A stretch of DNA of 64,000 nucleotides, taken from contig CALXPQ010000005.1 of NCBI GenBank assembly GCA_944390485.1, positions 62,001 through 126,000 on the forward strand, read 5' to 3'. The notes beneath the pieces were generated by a model, which was given only the letters and a program-made list of their open reading frames with translations, had not been told where the DNA came from and did not search any database. This DNA is from Veillonellales bacterium (lineage in GTDB: Bacteria > Bacillota > Negativicutes > Veillonellales > Dialisteraceae). The translations under genes and the position numbers were made by a program. Shown one piece after another: positions 9,440 through 17,187 of this stretch (positions within the stretch are counted from its first letter, which is position 1; the number at the start of each line of letters is the position of its first letter).

Positions 9440-9473
9440 CCCTGTGACAATATTTCCCTTCACTGTCACAGGG
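9440..9473 (-). promoter_or_regulatory. perfect 10-bp inverted repeat in recQ leader, with upstream -10
   Basis: CCCTGTGACA at 9440-9449 and its exact complement at 9464-9473, separated by 14 nt, lie between the recQ ATG and a minus-strand TATAAT at 9492-9497. Half sites TGTGA/TCACA recall CRP/FNR-family boxes, but the spacing is too wide for a classic site. It could be an operator or a leader hairpin; there is no T run. Confidence 0.5.
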
Positions 9474-9625
9474 GAATAAAATTCACATTTTATTATATCA
9501 TCCTTCTCCGGAATGGGACGGGCAAAAGGCGCGCCGCTCCGAACTTATCCGCGGACGGGCAAGGCGCTGCCCCGGTGCCGGCCTGTACTGCACGGACGAA
9601 GTAAAGGCAGCGGGCTTTCCGGCAT

Positions 9626-9692
9626 AGAAAAAGAGACGAGTTGCCGCTCGTCCCTTCCGACTTCCATGGAGGAAATCATTCTGTATGCTTGT
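9626..9692 (-). ncRNA. candidate small RNA (about 67 nt)
   Basis: Inferred only from signals. A strong minus-strand promoter (TTGAAC, 17 bp, TATTAT at 9699-9727) points into a 67-bp stretch. That stretch ends in a GACGAG…CTCGTC hairpin followed by TTTTTC at 9628-9633. There is no credible ORF inside. It lies between recQ and the divergent esterase gene. It could instead be a leader whose terminator attenuates recQ transcription. Confidence 0.35.
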
Positions 9693-9698
9693 GCCTTC

Positions 9699-9727
9699 AT
9701 AATACACGCGGTCCGGCGATTGTTCAA
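9699..9727 (-). promoter_or_regulatory. sigma-70-type promoter TTGAAC-17-TATTAT
   Basis: Minus-strand -35 at 9722-9727 and -10 at 9699-9704 with a 17-bp spacer; the nearest downstream signal is a terminator rather than a gene. Confidence 0.55.
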
Positions 9728-9785
9728 GCTGGCCGGGCCGGAGGGCGTATACTGGATAGAGAATGAAACGGAAAGGAGACCTCTC

Positions 9786-10448
9786 ATGGAACGAATCGAC
9801 ATCCCCGCCCGCGGCGCGCGGCTTGCGCTGTACCGCACCGCCGCGCCGGCAGACACGCTCCTCATCGCGCTTCTCCCGGTCGAAGCGGACCTCTCCCGCC
9901 TCCCCGTGTATAAAAGAGACCGGGCGGCCCTCCTCGCCGTGACCGGCATGGACTGGGCCGCCCTCCCGCCGTGGCCTGCGCCCGCGCTCCGCGAAGGGGA
10001 CCCGCCTTTCCCGGGAGGCGGGGCGGACTTCCTCCGCACACTCACAGACGAGCTCCTTCCCGCGGCCTGCCGCACCGCGGAATGCCGGCCGGCCCGGTAC
10101 CGGCTCCTCGGCGTGTCCCTCTCCGGCCTCTTCGCCCTGTGGGCCGCGTGCATGACGGACCGCTTCGACGCGTGCGCCTCCCTCTCCGGCTCCTTCTGGT
10201 ACGACGGCTTCACCGACTGGCTCCGGACCCATCCCGCCCGCACGCCCCGCGTCTATCTCGGCCTCGGACGGAAAGAACAGGACGCGCGCCATCCCCGCCT
10301 CGCCGCCATTGCCCGCGCCACAGATGAGACCGCGCAGCTCCTCCGCCGCGCCGGCGTCTCCGTCACCGCCGAGCGTTTCCCCGGCGGCCACCGCCAGACC
10401 CCCGACCGCCTCGCCCGCGCCGTACGCTGGCTCCTCGACGGCGAGTGA
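9786..10448 (+). CDS. alpha/beta-hydrolase, putative esterase
   Basis: A 220-aa cytosolic protein of the putative-esterase (esterase D / IroE-like) fold. The nucleophile elbow G-V-S-L-S-G lies near residue 110, an acidic residue candidate lies in the GLGRKEQDAR segment near 160, and a C-terminal G-G-H supplies the histidine near 205. There is no signal peptide. AAAGGAGACCTCTC precedes the ATG, and a TATACT lies about 35 bp upstream. The gene stands alone, closed by a terminator. The natural substrate is unknown. Confidence 0.8.
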   Translation: MERIDIPARGARLALYRTAAPADTLLIALLPVEADLSRLPVYKRDRAALLAVTGMDWAALPPWPAPALREGDPPFPGGGADFLRTLTDELLPAACRTAECRPARYRLLGVSLSGLFALWAACMTDRFDACASLSGSFWYDGFTDWLRTHPARTPRVYLGLGRKEQDARHPRLAAIARATDETAQLLRRAGVSVTAERFPGGHRQTPDRLARAVRWLLDGE

Positions 10449-10464
10449 AATGTCCCAACGCAAA

Positions 10465-10498
10465 GACGGACTGCCAGTTTCCGGCTGCAGTCCGTTTT
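10465..10498 (+). terminator. terminator after esterase gene
   Basis: ACGGACTG…CAGTCCGT stem followed by TTTTT, 17 bp after the stop. Confidence 0.85.
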
Positions 10499-10636
10499 TC
10501 ATTTGCTTCAGACAATAGCATTCACTTTCACCGTCCAAATCGGCAAATCAGATAAATGATACGATATCCCACATTCCTTCTCCAATCTCTTACAGGAATC
10601 GCAAATTTTTATTACGTTTTCTTTTCTCCTCTTCCG

Positions 10637-10645
10637 CCCCCCCCC
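10637..10645. repeat. homopolymeric C9 tract upstream of AT-rich operon
   Basis: Nine consecutive C about 64 bp before the ATG at 10709, just upstream of a TATAGT (10663-10668) that could be a -10. Such tracts are prone to slipped-strand length change. The rest of 10,500-10,708 is AT-rich and shows no convincing gene. Confidence 0.6.
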
Positions 10646-10708
10646 ATATTTTTGTTGTATTCTATAGTTATTAGAGAAAAATATTTTCCAAAATAATGAG
10701 GGAAAAAC

Positions 10709-12292
10709 ATGGACGATCTGAAAAAACAAACTTCATTGAAACCCCAAAAATCTGATAATGAGAAGAATAAAGATAAGCTCAGTGATGGAATGAAATATTC
10801 TGCCAGTACTGTAGCACAGGGTAAATTAATTACCAGATACGGGACTGCGATTAAAGAAGATATCGTGGCCTATACTGGCGTTGACAATACCACCGGTCAA
10901 GTTCTAAAAAAGAGTTTGAAAAGCATTCACAATTCCAAAGTGAACCCGGCTGATGCGGCACGTAATATCAAACAACAAGCAGGCTTTTCCGCTGAAGTAG
11001 AGGAAGTAAAACGCGCAAATAAAGAAGCTATTATAAAAGGAAGCAAGATTAGGACCGTACGTACTGATGATATTGGCCGCGTAAACGATCCATTATATGA
11101 CTATGTCCAACTAGATGAACACGGAAATATAATTCACGGATCCGGCGTACAGATGAAATTTATCGGGAAAGATGGGAAAGAATGGTTCAAAAAATTTACC
11201 AGTAAAAAGGATTTTCAAAAATATTTAGATAATGATGTAAAAATTGGTGTCCCAAAAGATTATTACACAGATATCCAAGATGCAGCTGACCTACGCCTGT
11301 CTAAACTTCAAAGACAATTAGAACGAGCGCAAAAAACAGGCAATGCAGACGTAGAAAAAAATGTTCAAGCAAAAATCGACAACATAAAAAAGCTTAAGTC
11401 AAAATTAAAACAAACTTCTGTCACAAGTACAGAGGCAACAGAAGGCAAGCTGCAGCCACTGAAAATTACTTTCAAGGATATGAATAGTACTGCCTTAGAG
11501 GCTGCTAAAGATAGTGCCGTATTTACTGGTGCCTTTGTCGGAGGTCTGTCTCTTTTGGAAAACGGTATTAAAGTCTTTCAGGGACAATGTACCGTAGAAG
11601 AGGCTCTTAAAGACTCCGCCATAAAAACTGCAGAAAGTAGTGTAGTCGGTTATGTCTCCGGTTACGGCGGTTCCATGATTTCTGGATTCATGCAAAATTC
11701 ATCGAATAAAATCATAAGTACACTAGGAAAAACACCACTTCCTCAGGCAGTTGTTGTCCCTGCAGTACTGGGCCTTGTGAAAGCCACTTCTGAATATTTG
11801 CAGGGAAATATTACCGGAAAAGAATGTTTAACTTTGATTGGGAAAACCGGTCTTACTTCTGTTGGTGGTGTTGCTTATGGGGCAATAGGACAATTGTTAA
11901 TTCCCATTCCCGTTATTGGAGGACTGATTGGCGGTATGGTCGGCGTTGCATTAGGCAACGCCTGTCACGATCAATTGGTCCGCGCGCTGAATGAAGCAAA
12001 ACTGGCTCGCGAAGAACGCATCCGTATAGAAAGGGAATGCGAAGCCGCAATTCGTGCGATTCGCTCTTATCGTGAACAAGTAAATGCCATCGTCAGAGAA
12101 TATCTTAACGATTATCAATCTACATTCGATGAAGCATTTCTTTCCATGGAACGCGCTATTGAGGAAGGCGACCCCGATGGGGTAATACAGGGAGCCAATA
12201 AAATATCCAGAAAGCTTGGCGGAGAACCTGAATTCAATACGGTAGAAGAGTTTGAAGTTCTTATGAAGGACGACAAACCTTTGAAATTATAA
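10709..12292 (+). CDS. large glycine-zipper protein of unknown function (527 aa)
   Basis: First gene of an AT-rich operon. Residues 1-30 are Lys/Asp/Ser-rich. A globular part at about 95-185 includes RTVRTDDIGRVNDPLYDYV. A probable coiled coil spans about 190-235. From about 265 the protein turns Gly/Ala-rich with hydrophobic stretches near 270-285, 345-360 and a glycine zipper at 385-418 (IPVIGGLIGGMVGVALG). A highly charged helix (421-465, AKLAREERIRIERECE) and an acidic tail follow. No signal peptide or enzyme motif is seen. From memory it resembles an uncharacterised family; I know no function. The shape (soluble N-terminus, insertable hydrophobic C-terminal half) would suit a membrane-acting effector, which is inference. 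TGAGGG precedes the ATG. Confidence 0.85.
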   Translation: MDDLKKQTSLKPQKSDNEKNKDKLSDGMKYSASTVAQGKLITRYGTAIKEDIVAYTGVDNTTGQVLKKSLKSIHNSKVNPADAARNIKQQAGFSAEVEEVKRANKEAIIKGSKIRTVRTDDIGRVNDPLYDYVQLDEHGNIIHGSGVQMKFIGKDGKEWFKKFTSKKDFQKYLDNDVKIGVPKDYYTDIQDAADLRLSKLQRQLERAQKTGNADVEKNVQAKIDNIKKLKSKLKQTSVTSTEATEGKLQPLKITFKDMNSTALEAAKDSAVFTGAFVGGLSLLENGIKVFQGQCTVEEALKDSAIKTAESSVVGYVSGYGGSMISGFMQNSSNKIISTLGKTPLPQAVVVPAVLGLVKATSEYLQGNITGKECLTLIGKTGLTSVGGVAYGAIGQLLIPIPVIGGLIGGMVGVALGNACHDQLVRALNEAKLAREERIRIERECEAAIRAIRSYREQVNAIVREYLNDYQSTFDEAFLSMERAIEEGDPDGVIQGANKISRKLGGEPEFNTVEEFEVLMKDDKPLKL

Positions 12293-12306
12293 AAGGAGGA
12301 ATTTAT

Positions 12307-13317
12307 ATGCCATTACCATTAATTCTTGGAGGAATTGCTGTTGTTGCCGGCCTTACTGGTGCCAAAAAAGCATATGATGCTTCACAAAAAAACAGCGAAG
12401 CGAGTCGCATCAACGACAAAGCGGAAACTATCTGCGATTTGGCAAAACAAAGTGTAAATGAAGCCAGAAAACAGGCAAATGATTCTCTTCAAACGTTAGG
12501 GAAAAAGAAACTGGATGTAATGAGCAACGATATCCATCATTTTGTGGAGTCGTTTAGTAAAATTCATAATGTGGACTTGACTGATTCTGAAGGCATCAAA
12601 GAACTGGAAGATTTTAAATTCGATAAAGAAACCTTGGCCGAGATGAAGGAGCAAAGTTCTCTTGCCATGGACATGGCCTCCGGTCTTGCAGAAGGTACTG
12701 TTGCCGGCGGATTGGCAGCATTAGGCGCTTACGGAGCAGCCATGACATTTGGCGCTGCATCAACGGGCACTGCCATTGCTACACTGAGTGGCGTCGCCGC
12801 AACGAATGCTACACTGGCATTTCTTGGCGGTGGTTCCCTCGCTGCCGGTGGTTTGGGCATTGCAGGCGGCACGGCAGTTCTCGGCGGCCTTGTAGCCGGT
12901 CCGGCGCTCGCTATTCTTGGATTTACACTGGATGCAAAGGCAGATAAAAATCTGGAAAATGCCCGCAGCAATCTGGCAAAAGCCCGCAAAATCAAAGAAG
13001 AAATGGACACCGCTGCAGATTTGTGTAAAGCCATCTCTGACCGCGCCAATATGTACACCAAACTCCTTACCCGCCTGATGGGGCTGTTCAAACCGCTCCT
13101 TCGTAAGATGGACCGCATCATTGATCTTTCCGGTACAGATTTCCAAGAATATTCCAAAATGGACAAAAATATGATTGCGATGACTGTTGCAATTGCCTTG
13201 GCGACAAAAAAAGTACTGGATACCCCGTTGCTGGAAAAAGACGGTGCTTTGACCGATGAATCGTATACGGTACAACTGGAAACAGGAATGTTCCTCAAGT
13301 CGACCGGACTCGAATGA
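12307..13317 (+). CDS. glycine/alanine-rich membrane-associated protein (336 aa)
   Basis: Second gene of the AT-rich operon, 14 bp downstream with AAAGGAGG before its ATG. An N-terminal hydrophobic segment (PLPLILGGIAVVAGLTGA) is followed by a Lys/Ala/Asn helical region (20-120). A long Gly/Ala-rich hydrophobic region runs from 124 to 208, in which glycines recur at short intervals, and a second helical region (212-290) follows. The organisation helix - glycine zipper - helix mirrors the C-terminal half of its upstream partner, suggesting the two act together at a membrane. No known domain recognised. The stop overlaps the next ATG by 4 bp. Confidence 0.84.
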   Translation: MPLPLILGGIAVVAGLTGAKKAYDASQKNSEASRINDKAETICDLAKQSVNEARKQANDSLQTLGKKKLDVMSNDIHHFVESFSKIHNVDLTDSEGIKELEDFKFDKETLAEMKEQSSLAMDMASGLAEGTVAGGLAALGAYGAAMTFGAASTGTAIATLSGVAATNATLAFLGGGSLAAGGLGIAGGTAVLGGLVAGPALAILGFTLDAKADKNLENARSNLAKARKIKEEMDTAADLCKAISDRANMYTKLLTRLMGLFKPLLRKMDRIIDLSGTDFQEYSKMDKNMIAMTVAIALATKKVLDTPLLEKDGALTDESYTVQLETGMFLKSTGLE

Positions 13318-13619
13318 AATTTCCCTGTATCGAATGCGGCCTGTGCTGCCGCCGGAGCGAACAGGTGCCTGAGCTTTCGCAGTTGATGACCCCATCCGGC
13401 TGCTGCCGGTACTTTGACGAAAAAACCAGTCTTTGTCGAATCTATCTAAACCGGCCGGATGTCTGCAATGTCGCCAAAATGTATGAACTGCATTTCAGTC
13501 ACTGCATGTCAGAAAAGGAATTCATCCGAAAAAATCTGGAAGTATGTCTTGCGCTGAATCAGGCAGCAGGGCAGGCGGAAAACTGCAAGTGCCTGAAGGC
13601 GTTGATACAACATATGTGA
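13314..13619 (+). CDS. YkgJ-type cysteine-cluster protein
   Basis: A 101-aa protein beginning with CIECGLCC (C-x2-C-x2-CC at residues 5-12), the signature of the YkgJ/UPF0153 family that is predicted to chelate zinc or iron-sulfur. Further cysteines lie at GCC near 30, in SLCRIY, in DVCNV and near the C-terminus. ATGA overlap with the upstream glycine-zipper gene shows tight translational coupling. A metal-binding partner inside this operon is unexpected and hints at redox or metal control or maturation of the two larger proteins; that is inference. Confidence 0.85.
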   Translation: MKFPCIECGLCCRRSEQVPELSQLMTPSGCCRYFDEKTSLCRIYLNRPDVCNVAKMYELHFSHCMSEKEFIRKNLEVCLALNQAAGQAENCKCLKALIQHM

Positions 13620-13634
13620 TACCTGAAACATCCC

Positions 13635-13669
13635 GGATATCCCATACGATATCTGGGATATCTTTTTTC
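13635..13669 (+). terminator. terminator after the glycine-zipper operon
   Basis: GATATCCC…GGGATATC stem (13636-13643 / 13655-13662) followed by TTTTTT. Confidence 0.85.
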
Positions 13670-13689
13670 TACGACTCAGGTGGTACGCC

Positions 13690-13968
13690 ATGATGAAAAC
13701 TCTGCTATTTTGCTTATTTTATCTGATTGCCATTCCCGCCATATTTATTTCTCCGCTCATCCTGCGTATCTTGATTTTCGGATTAAACTGTATCATTCCC
13801 GATCCTATCCCATATGCCGACGAGCTTCTCATGGGTGCCGCCGTCATTTCCAAGATGAAAACGGCTGCCACCATTGCCGAACACCCTACGCGCTTTAAAT
13901 TACTGCTTGTTTTAGGTATTATTCTAATTGGCCTTTTCCTTTATTATTCTATTTCCTATTCTCTATGA
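13690..13968 (+). CDS. small two-helix membrane protein (92 aa)
   Basis: AT-rich like the preceding operon and separated from it by a terminator. Two hydrophobic helices (about residues 3-27 and 72-90) flank a short loop with IPYADELLMGAAVISKMKTAATIAEH. CAGGTGG sits before tandem ATG codons (13690/13693). No family recognised. It could be an accessory or immunity-like membrane component of the same island, or an unrelated passenger. Confidence 0.7.
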   Translation: MMKTLLFCLFYLIAIPAIFISPLILRILIFGLNCIIPDPIPYADELLMGAAVISKMKTAATIAEHPTRFKLLLVLGIILIGLFLYYSISYSL

Positions 13969-13982
13969 AAACATTCCCACGA

Positions 13983-14021
13983 AAAAACGGACTGACCCAT
14001 GGGCGGCATCAGTCCGTTTTT
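13983..14021. terminator. bidirectional terminator closing the AT-rich island
   Basis: Perfect 13-bp arms AAAAACGGACTGA / TCAGTCCGTTTTT. It serves the plus-strand small gene and the minus-strand 14032 gene. Its stem shares the ACGGACTG core with the terminator at 10,465, on the other side of the island. Confidence 0.85.
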
Positions 14022-14031
14022 CTTTTGTATT

Positions 14032-14247
14032 TTATTCCTCCGCGTCCAGGAATTTCACGGGGACGTCGAGGGAGGAGAGGATGTCCATCACGTCCTGCCG
14101 CGTGTCGGCGGTGGAGTGGATGCAGCACACAGCGCGGCGGGCGTCGAGGGTGGTGAGCACGCCGAGGTATTCGTAGCCCTCGAGGATGCGGTTCACATAG
14201 TTCACGTCGTGCGGGGAGATCTCGATGTATACAGCGTCATTTTCCAT
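14032..14247 (-). CDS. DUF4911-like small protein (71 aa)
   Basis: A short acidic, soluble protein with a ferredoxin-like alternation of strands (DAVYIEISPHDVNYVNRILEGY … VCCIHSTADTRQDVMDILSSL). Small proteins of this type are, to my knowledge, often found next to peptidase-U32 genes, as here. Its start overlaps the trhP stop by 11 bp, making it the last gene of the mltG-trmR-trhP transcript. The role is unknown; a helper in tRNA wobble-uridine modification is only inferred from position. Confidence 0.7.
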   Translation of the reverse strand: MENDAVYIEISPHDVNYVNRILEGYEYLGVLTTLDARRAVCCIHSTADTRQDVMDILSSLDVPVKFLDAEE

Positions 14248-15469
14248 GGGCGCGCCTCCTCAGGATGGTATAGGGCGAAAGCGGGGTCTCCGTCCGCATG
14301 GCGACGACTTCCAGCGGGTGCGGGGCGGAGAGGACGGTCTGGCCGTCGGCATTGGTCATCTTGCCGATGACGAGCGGGAAGACGTCTCCTCCGGGGGAGA
14401 GGCATTCCACGGTCTCGGTGGTCTTGAAATGGTTGCGCTGCTGGATGTGCGCGATTTTCGTATCCGGGTCCCAGTCCAGCACGAGGCCCACGAAATCATA
14501 GGGCTGCTCGGGCTGAGAGCGCTCATAGGCCTGGGCGGCGCTGCCGGGGTCGCCGAGGGCGAAGCCCGTGGTGTAGGGCCGGTGGGAGATCTTCTCGAGC
14601 TCGGCGCGCCACGCGGGGCGCACGCGGTACCGGTCCCCTTCGGCGTAGTACGCGTCGGTGGCCTGCCGGTAGGCGGCGGTGACGGCGGCGGCGTAGTAGA
14701 CGCTCTTCATGCGGCCTTCGATCTTGAGGCTGGACGCGCCGGCGCGGATGAGCTCGGGGATATGATCGATGAGGCAGAGGTCCTTGCTGTTCAGGATGTA
14801 GGTGCCGCGGCTGTCTTCTTCGATGGGCCAGTACTGGCCGGGACGGGTCTCTTCCACGAGGGCGTAGCGGAAGCGGCACGCCTGGATGCATTCGCCGCGG
14901 TTCGACTGGCGCTTCCCGCCGGTGAAGAAGTTCGACAGGAGGCAACGGCCGGACCAGCTGATGCACATGGCCCCGTGGACGAAGTATTCCAGCTCTATGT
15001 CCACTTTCCGGCGGATGTCCGCCATCTCGGCGATGGACACTTCCCGGGCGAGCACCACGCGGGAGGCGCCCAGGTCTTTCCACGCCCGGACGGTGCGCCA
15101 GTTCGCAGCGCTGGCCTGGGTGGACACGTGGAGCGGCAGGCGGGGCGCGACGTCCCGCGCGAGCTGGAAGACGCCCAGATCGGAGACGAGCGCCGCGTCC
15201 GCGCCGATGTCCTGCAGGAACCGCAGGTACTCGTCGAGGCCTTCGAGGTCGCCGTTCCGGGGGATGATGTTCACGGTGACGTACATTTTCCGGCCCCGCT
15301 CGTGGACGAAGGCGGCGGCTTCTTTCATTTCCTCGGCGGTGAAGTTGCCGCCGTAGGCGCGGAGACCGAAGCCTTTCCCCGCGAGGTAGACCGCGTCCGC
15401 GCCGTAGCGGACGGCCATTTTCAACTTTTCCATATTGCCGGCGGGGGCGAGCAGTTCGATTTTTTCCAT
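14237..15469 (-). CDS. trhP: peptidase U32 family protein, tRNA 5-hydroxyuridine synthesis (TrhP type)
   Basis: A 410-aa U32 protein. The N-terminus IELLAPAGNMEKLKMAV is diagnostic. The iron-sulfur cysteine set lies around residues 165-195 (CISWSGRCLLSNF … GECIQACR), and a C-terminal beta-barrel follows from about 330. Members of this family (B. subtilis YrrN/YrrO, E. coli YegQ) make ho5U at tRNA position 34 rather than acting as proteases. The start at 15469 is 2 bp after the trmR stop; the frame runs further upstream only as a shadow. The neighbour trmR would methylate the product to mo5U. Confidence 0.9.
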   Translation of the reverse strand: MEKIELLAPAGNMEKLKMAVRYGADAVYLAGKGFGLRAYGGNFTAEEMKEAAAFVHERGRKMYVTVNIIPRNGDLEGLDEYLRFLQDIGADAALVSDLGVFQLARDVAPRLPLHVSTQASAANWRTVRAWKDLGASRVVLAREVSIAEMADIRRKVDIELEYFVHGAMCISWSGRCLLSNFFTGGKRQSNRGECIQACRFRYALVEETRPGQYWPIEEDSRGTYILNSKDLCLIDHIPELIRAGASSLKIEGRMKSVYYAAAVTAAYRQATDAYYAEGDRYRVRPAWRAELEKISHRPYTTGFALGDPGSAAQAYERSQPEQPYDFVGLVLDWDPDTKIAHIQQRNHFKTTETVECLSPGGDVFPLVIGKMTNADGQTVLSAPHPLEVVAMRTETPLSPYTILRRRAHGK

Positions 15470-15471
15470 AG

Positions 15472-16062
15472 TCAGTTCTCTTTCTTCCGGGACACGGCGA
15501 GGCCGTCTCCTTCGGCGCAGACGGCCGTGTCGTAATGGTCTTTCACGTAGGCGAGATAGGCCCGGAGGCGCATGACGATCGTGCGGTACCGGTGCGGCAC
15601 GGGGCCTTCCTGCCGGACGAGGCCGCGGAAGAGCACGTTGTCCGCGGCGATGACGGCGCGGGGCGAGAGGAGCGGCTCCGCGAGGCGGAGGTGGGCCAGG
15701 TACTGCCCCTTCGGCCCGTCGAGGTACAGGAAATCGTACGGGCCCGCGAGCGCTGGGAGGACGGCCGCGGCGTCGCCCAGGTGACACCGGACGCGCCCGG
15801 AGACGCCCGCCTCGGCCATGGCGCGGACGGCCCGGGCATGGCGCGCGGGGTCGAGCTCGATGGTGTCGATCTCCGCCTCCGGGCAGCGCAGGGCCATGAG
15901 GAGTGCGGAAAAGCCTACGGCGGTGCCCACTTCGAGGATCCGCGCCGGCCGGGCGGAGGCGCACGCCGCGAGGAGCGCGTCCCGCTCGCTCTCCCGCAGG
16001 ATGGGCACGCCCGCGGCGAGGGCTTCCCGCTCCAGCGAGCGGAGCACGTCACGAATTTCCAT
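15472..16062 (-). CDS. trmR: SAM-dependent O-methyltransferase (TrmR type)
   Basis: A 196-aa class I methyltransferase of the catechol-OMT-like family. The SAM-binding motif ILEVGTAVGFSALLMA lies near residue 42, an acidic IDTIELD near 65, DFLYLDGPKG near 109, and AVIAADNVLFRGLV near 137 supplies metal-ligand residues. In B. subtilis the homologue YrrM methylates 5-hydroxyuridine in tRNA, and the same gene order (mltG-yrrM-trhP) occurs here, supporting that role. It overlaps mltG by 14 bp. Confidence 0.88.
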   Translation of the reverse strand: MEIRDVLRSLEREALAAGVPILRESERDALLAACASARPARILEVGTAVGFSALLMALRCPEAEIDTIELDPARHARAVRAMAEAGVSGRVRCHLGDAAAVLPALAGPYDFLYLDGPKGQYLAHLRLAEPLLSPRAVIAADNVLFRGLVRQEGPVPHRYRTIVMRLRAYLAYVKDHYDTAVCAEGDGLAVSRKKEN

Positions 16063-17086
16063 AGATTTCCTCGATGGCTTTCAGATGTTCTTCATAGGTG
16101 CGGAGGAAGACGTGGTGTCCGTCTGCTTTCGCCACATAGTAGAGGTCCTCTCCCGGCTCGGCGGCGAGCACCGCGAGGATGGCCGACCGGCCCGGCGCGC
16201 CGATGGGTCCCGGCGGCAGGCCCGTGCGCCGGTACGTATTGTACGGGGAGTCCACTTCGAGGTCCCGCGTGGTGAGCTCGGGCTTCGTCTCCCCGAGGGC
16301 GTACTGCACGGCCGCGTCGATCTGGAGCGGCATGCTCGCGCGGAGGCGGGCGAAGATGACCGAGGCGATGGGCTCCTGATCTTCCGGGAAGCGCGCTTCC
16401 CGCTCCACGAGGGACGCGATGGTCATGAGGTCGTGGAGGGAGAGGCCCTTCGCCTCCGCCCGGCGGCGGATGTCCGCGTCGAGGATCTCGTCGGTGCGGC
16501 GGTACATGAGGTCGCAGATCTGGCGGGCGGAGTAGTCTTCGGGGATGTCGTAGGTGTCCGCGAAGAGGAAGCCTTCCCCGGCGACGGCCGCCGGCTCCGG
16601 TCCTTTCATGTACGGGAGGGGCGCGTAGGACGACGCTTCCGCGAGGAATCCGTCCCCGCCGGGGAGGCCCGCCTTCTGCAGGATGGCCTGCATCTGCGCG
16701 GCGGTGGAGCCTTCGGGAATGGTGACCGTCTCGAAGGCGGCGTCCGCGCCGCGGCGGAGCTCGCGGATGGCTTCTTCCGCCGTGAGGCCGCAGGGCAGGC
16801 GGTAATGGCCGCTCTTGAGCGCGCTCCCTTCGTTATTCAGGAAGAGCGCCATGCGGAAGACACGGGCGCTCGGGATGATGCCTTTCTCCTCGAGGAGCGC
16901 GGCGATCTCCGCGCCGGTCATGTTTTCCTCGATGTCCACCACGGCGCTCCCCTCCGACGGGCCGCGGGCGCCCGCATAGGCATACTGCCACACGCCGCCC
17001 AGGACGATGAGGAGCGCCAGCAGCGCGCAGACCCCGCCGAGGAGGAGCTGCTGCGGGCCGGGCAGGCCCCTGAAATCTTTCCACAT
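16049..17086 (-). CDS. mltG: endolytic transglycosylase MltG
   Basis: Cleaves nascent peptidoglycan strands to release them from the membrane. A single N-terminal transmembrane helix (LLLGGVCALLALLIVLGGVW) is followed by a LysM-like region (about 55-110) and the YceG catalytic domain. The catalytic Glu lies in ASLVEREARFP near residue 230, and the C-terminal SPYNTYRRTGLPPGPI motif is present. The start is at 17086 because GAAGAGGGACACT precedes it; the ATG at 17101 has no ribosome site. Grouping with tRNA-modification genes is a conserved Firmicute arrangement. Confidence 0.92.
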   Translation of the reverse strand: MWKDFRGLPGPQQLLLGGVCALLALLIVLGGVWQYAYAGARGPSEGSAVVDIEENMTGAEIAALLEEKGIIPSARVFRMALFLNNEGSALKSGHYRLPCGLTAEEAIRELRRGADAAFETVTIPEGSTAAQMQAILQKAGLPGGDGFLAEASSYAPLPYMKGPEPAAVAGEGFLFADTYDIPEDYSARQICDLMYRRTDEILDADIRRRAEAKGLSLHDLMTIASLVEREARFPEDQEPIASVIFARLRASMPLQIDAAVQYALGETKPELTTRDLEVDSPYNTYRRTGLPPGPIGAPGRSAILAVLAAEPGEDLYYVAKADGHHVFLRTYEEHLKAIEEIYGNS

Positions 17087-17187
17087 AGTGTCCCTCTTCA
17101 TCGACGAAAATCATTTTACAAATTTCACCCGTTTATTATATCATATGCATGTACAGATTCCGCCCGGCGGGCGAAGAGGAGGCACAG

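Noticed and set aside
10508..10729. 73-codon minus-strand frame before the AT-rich operon
   Set aside because: No ribosome site, overlaps the operon's promoter and first codons; it contains a plausible CDSCKRLEKECG stretch but nothing else supports it.
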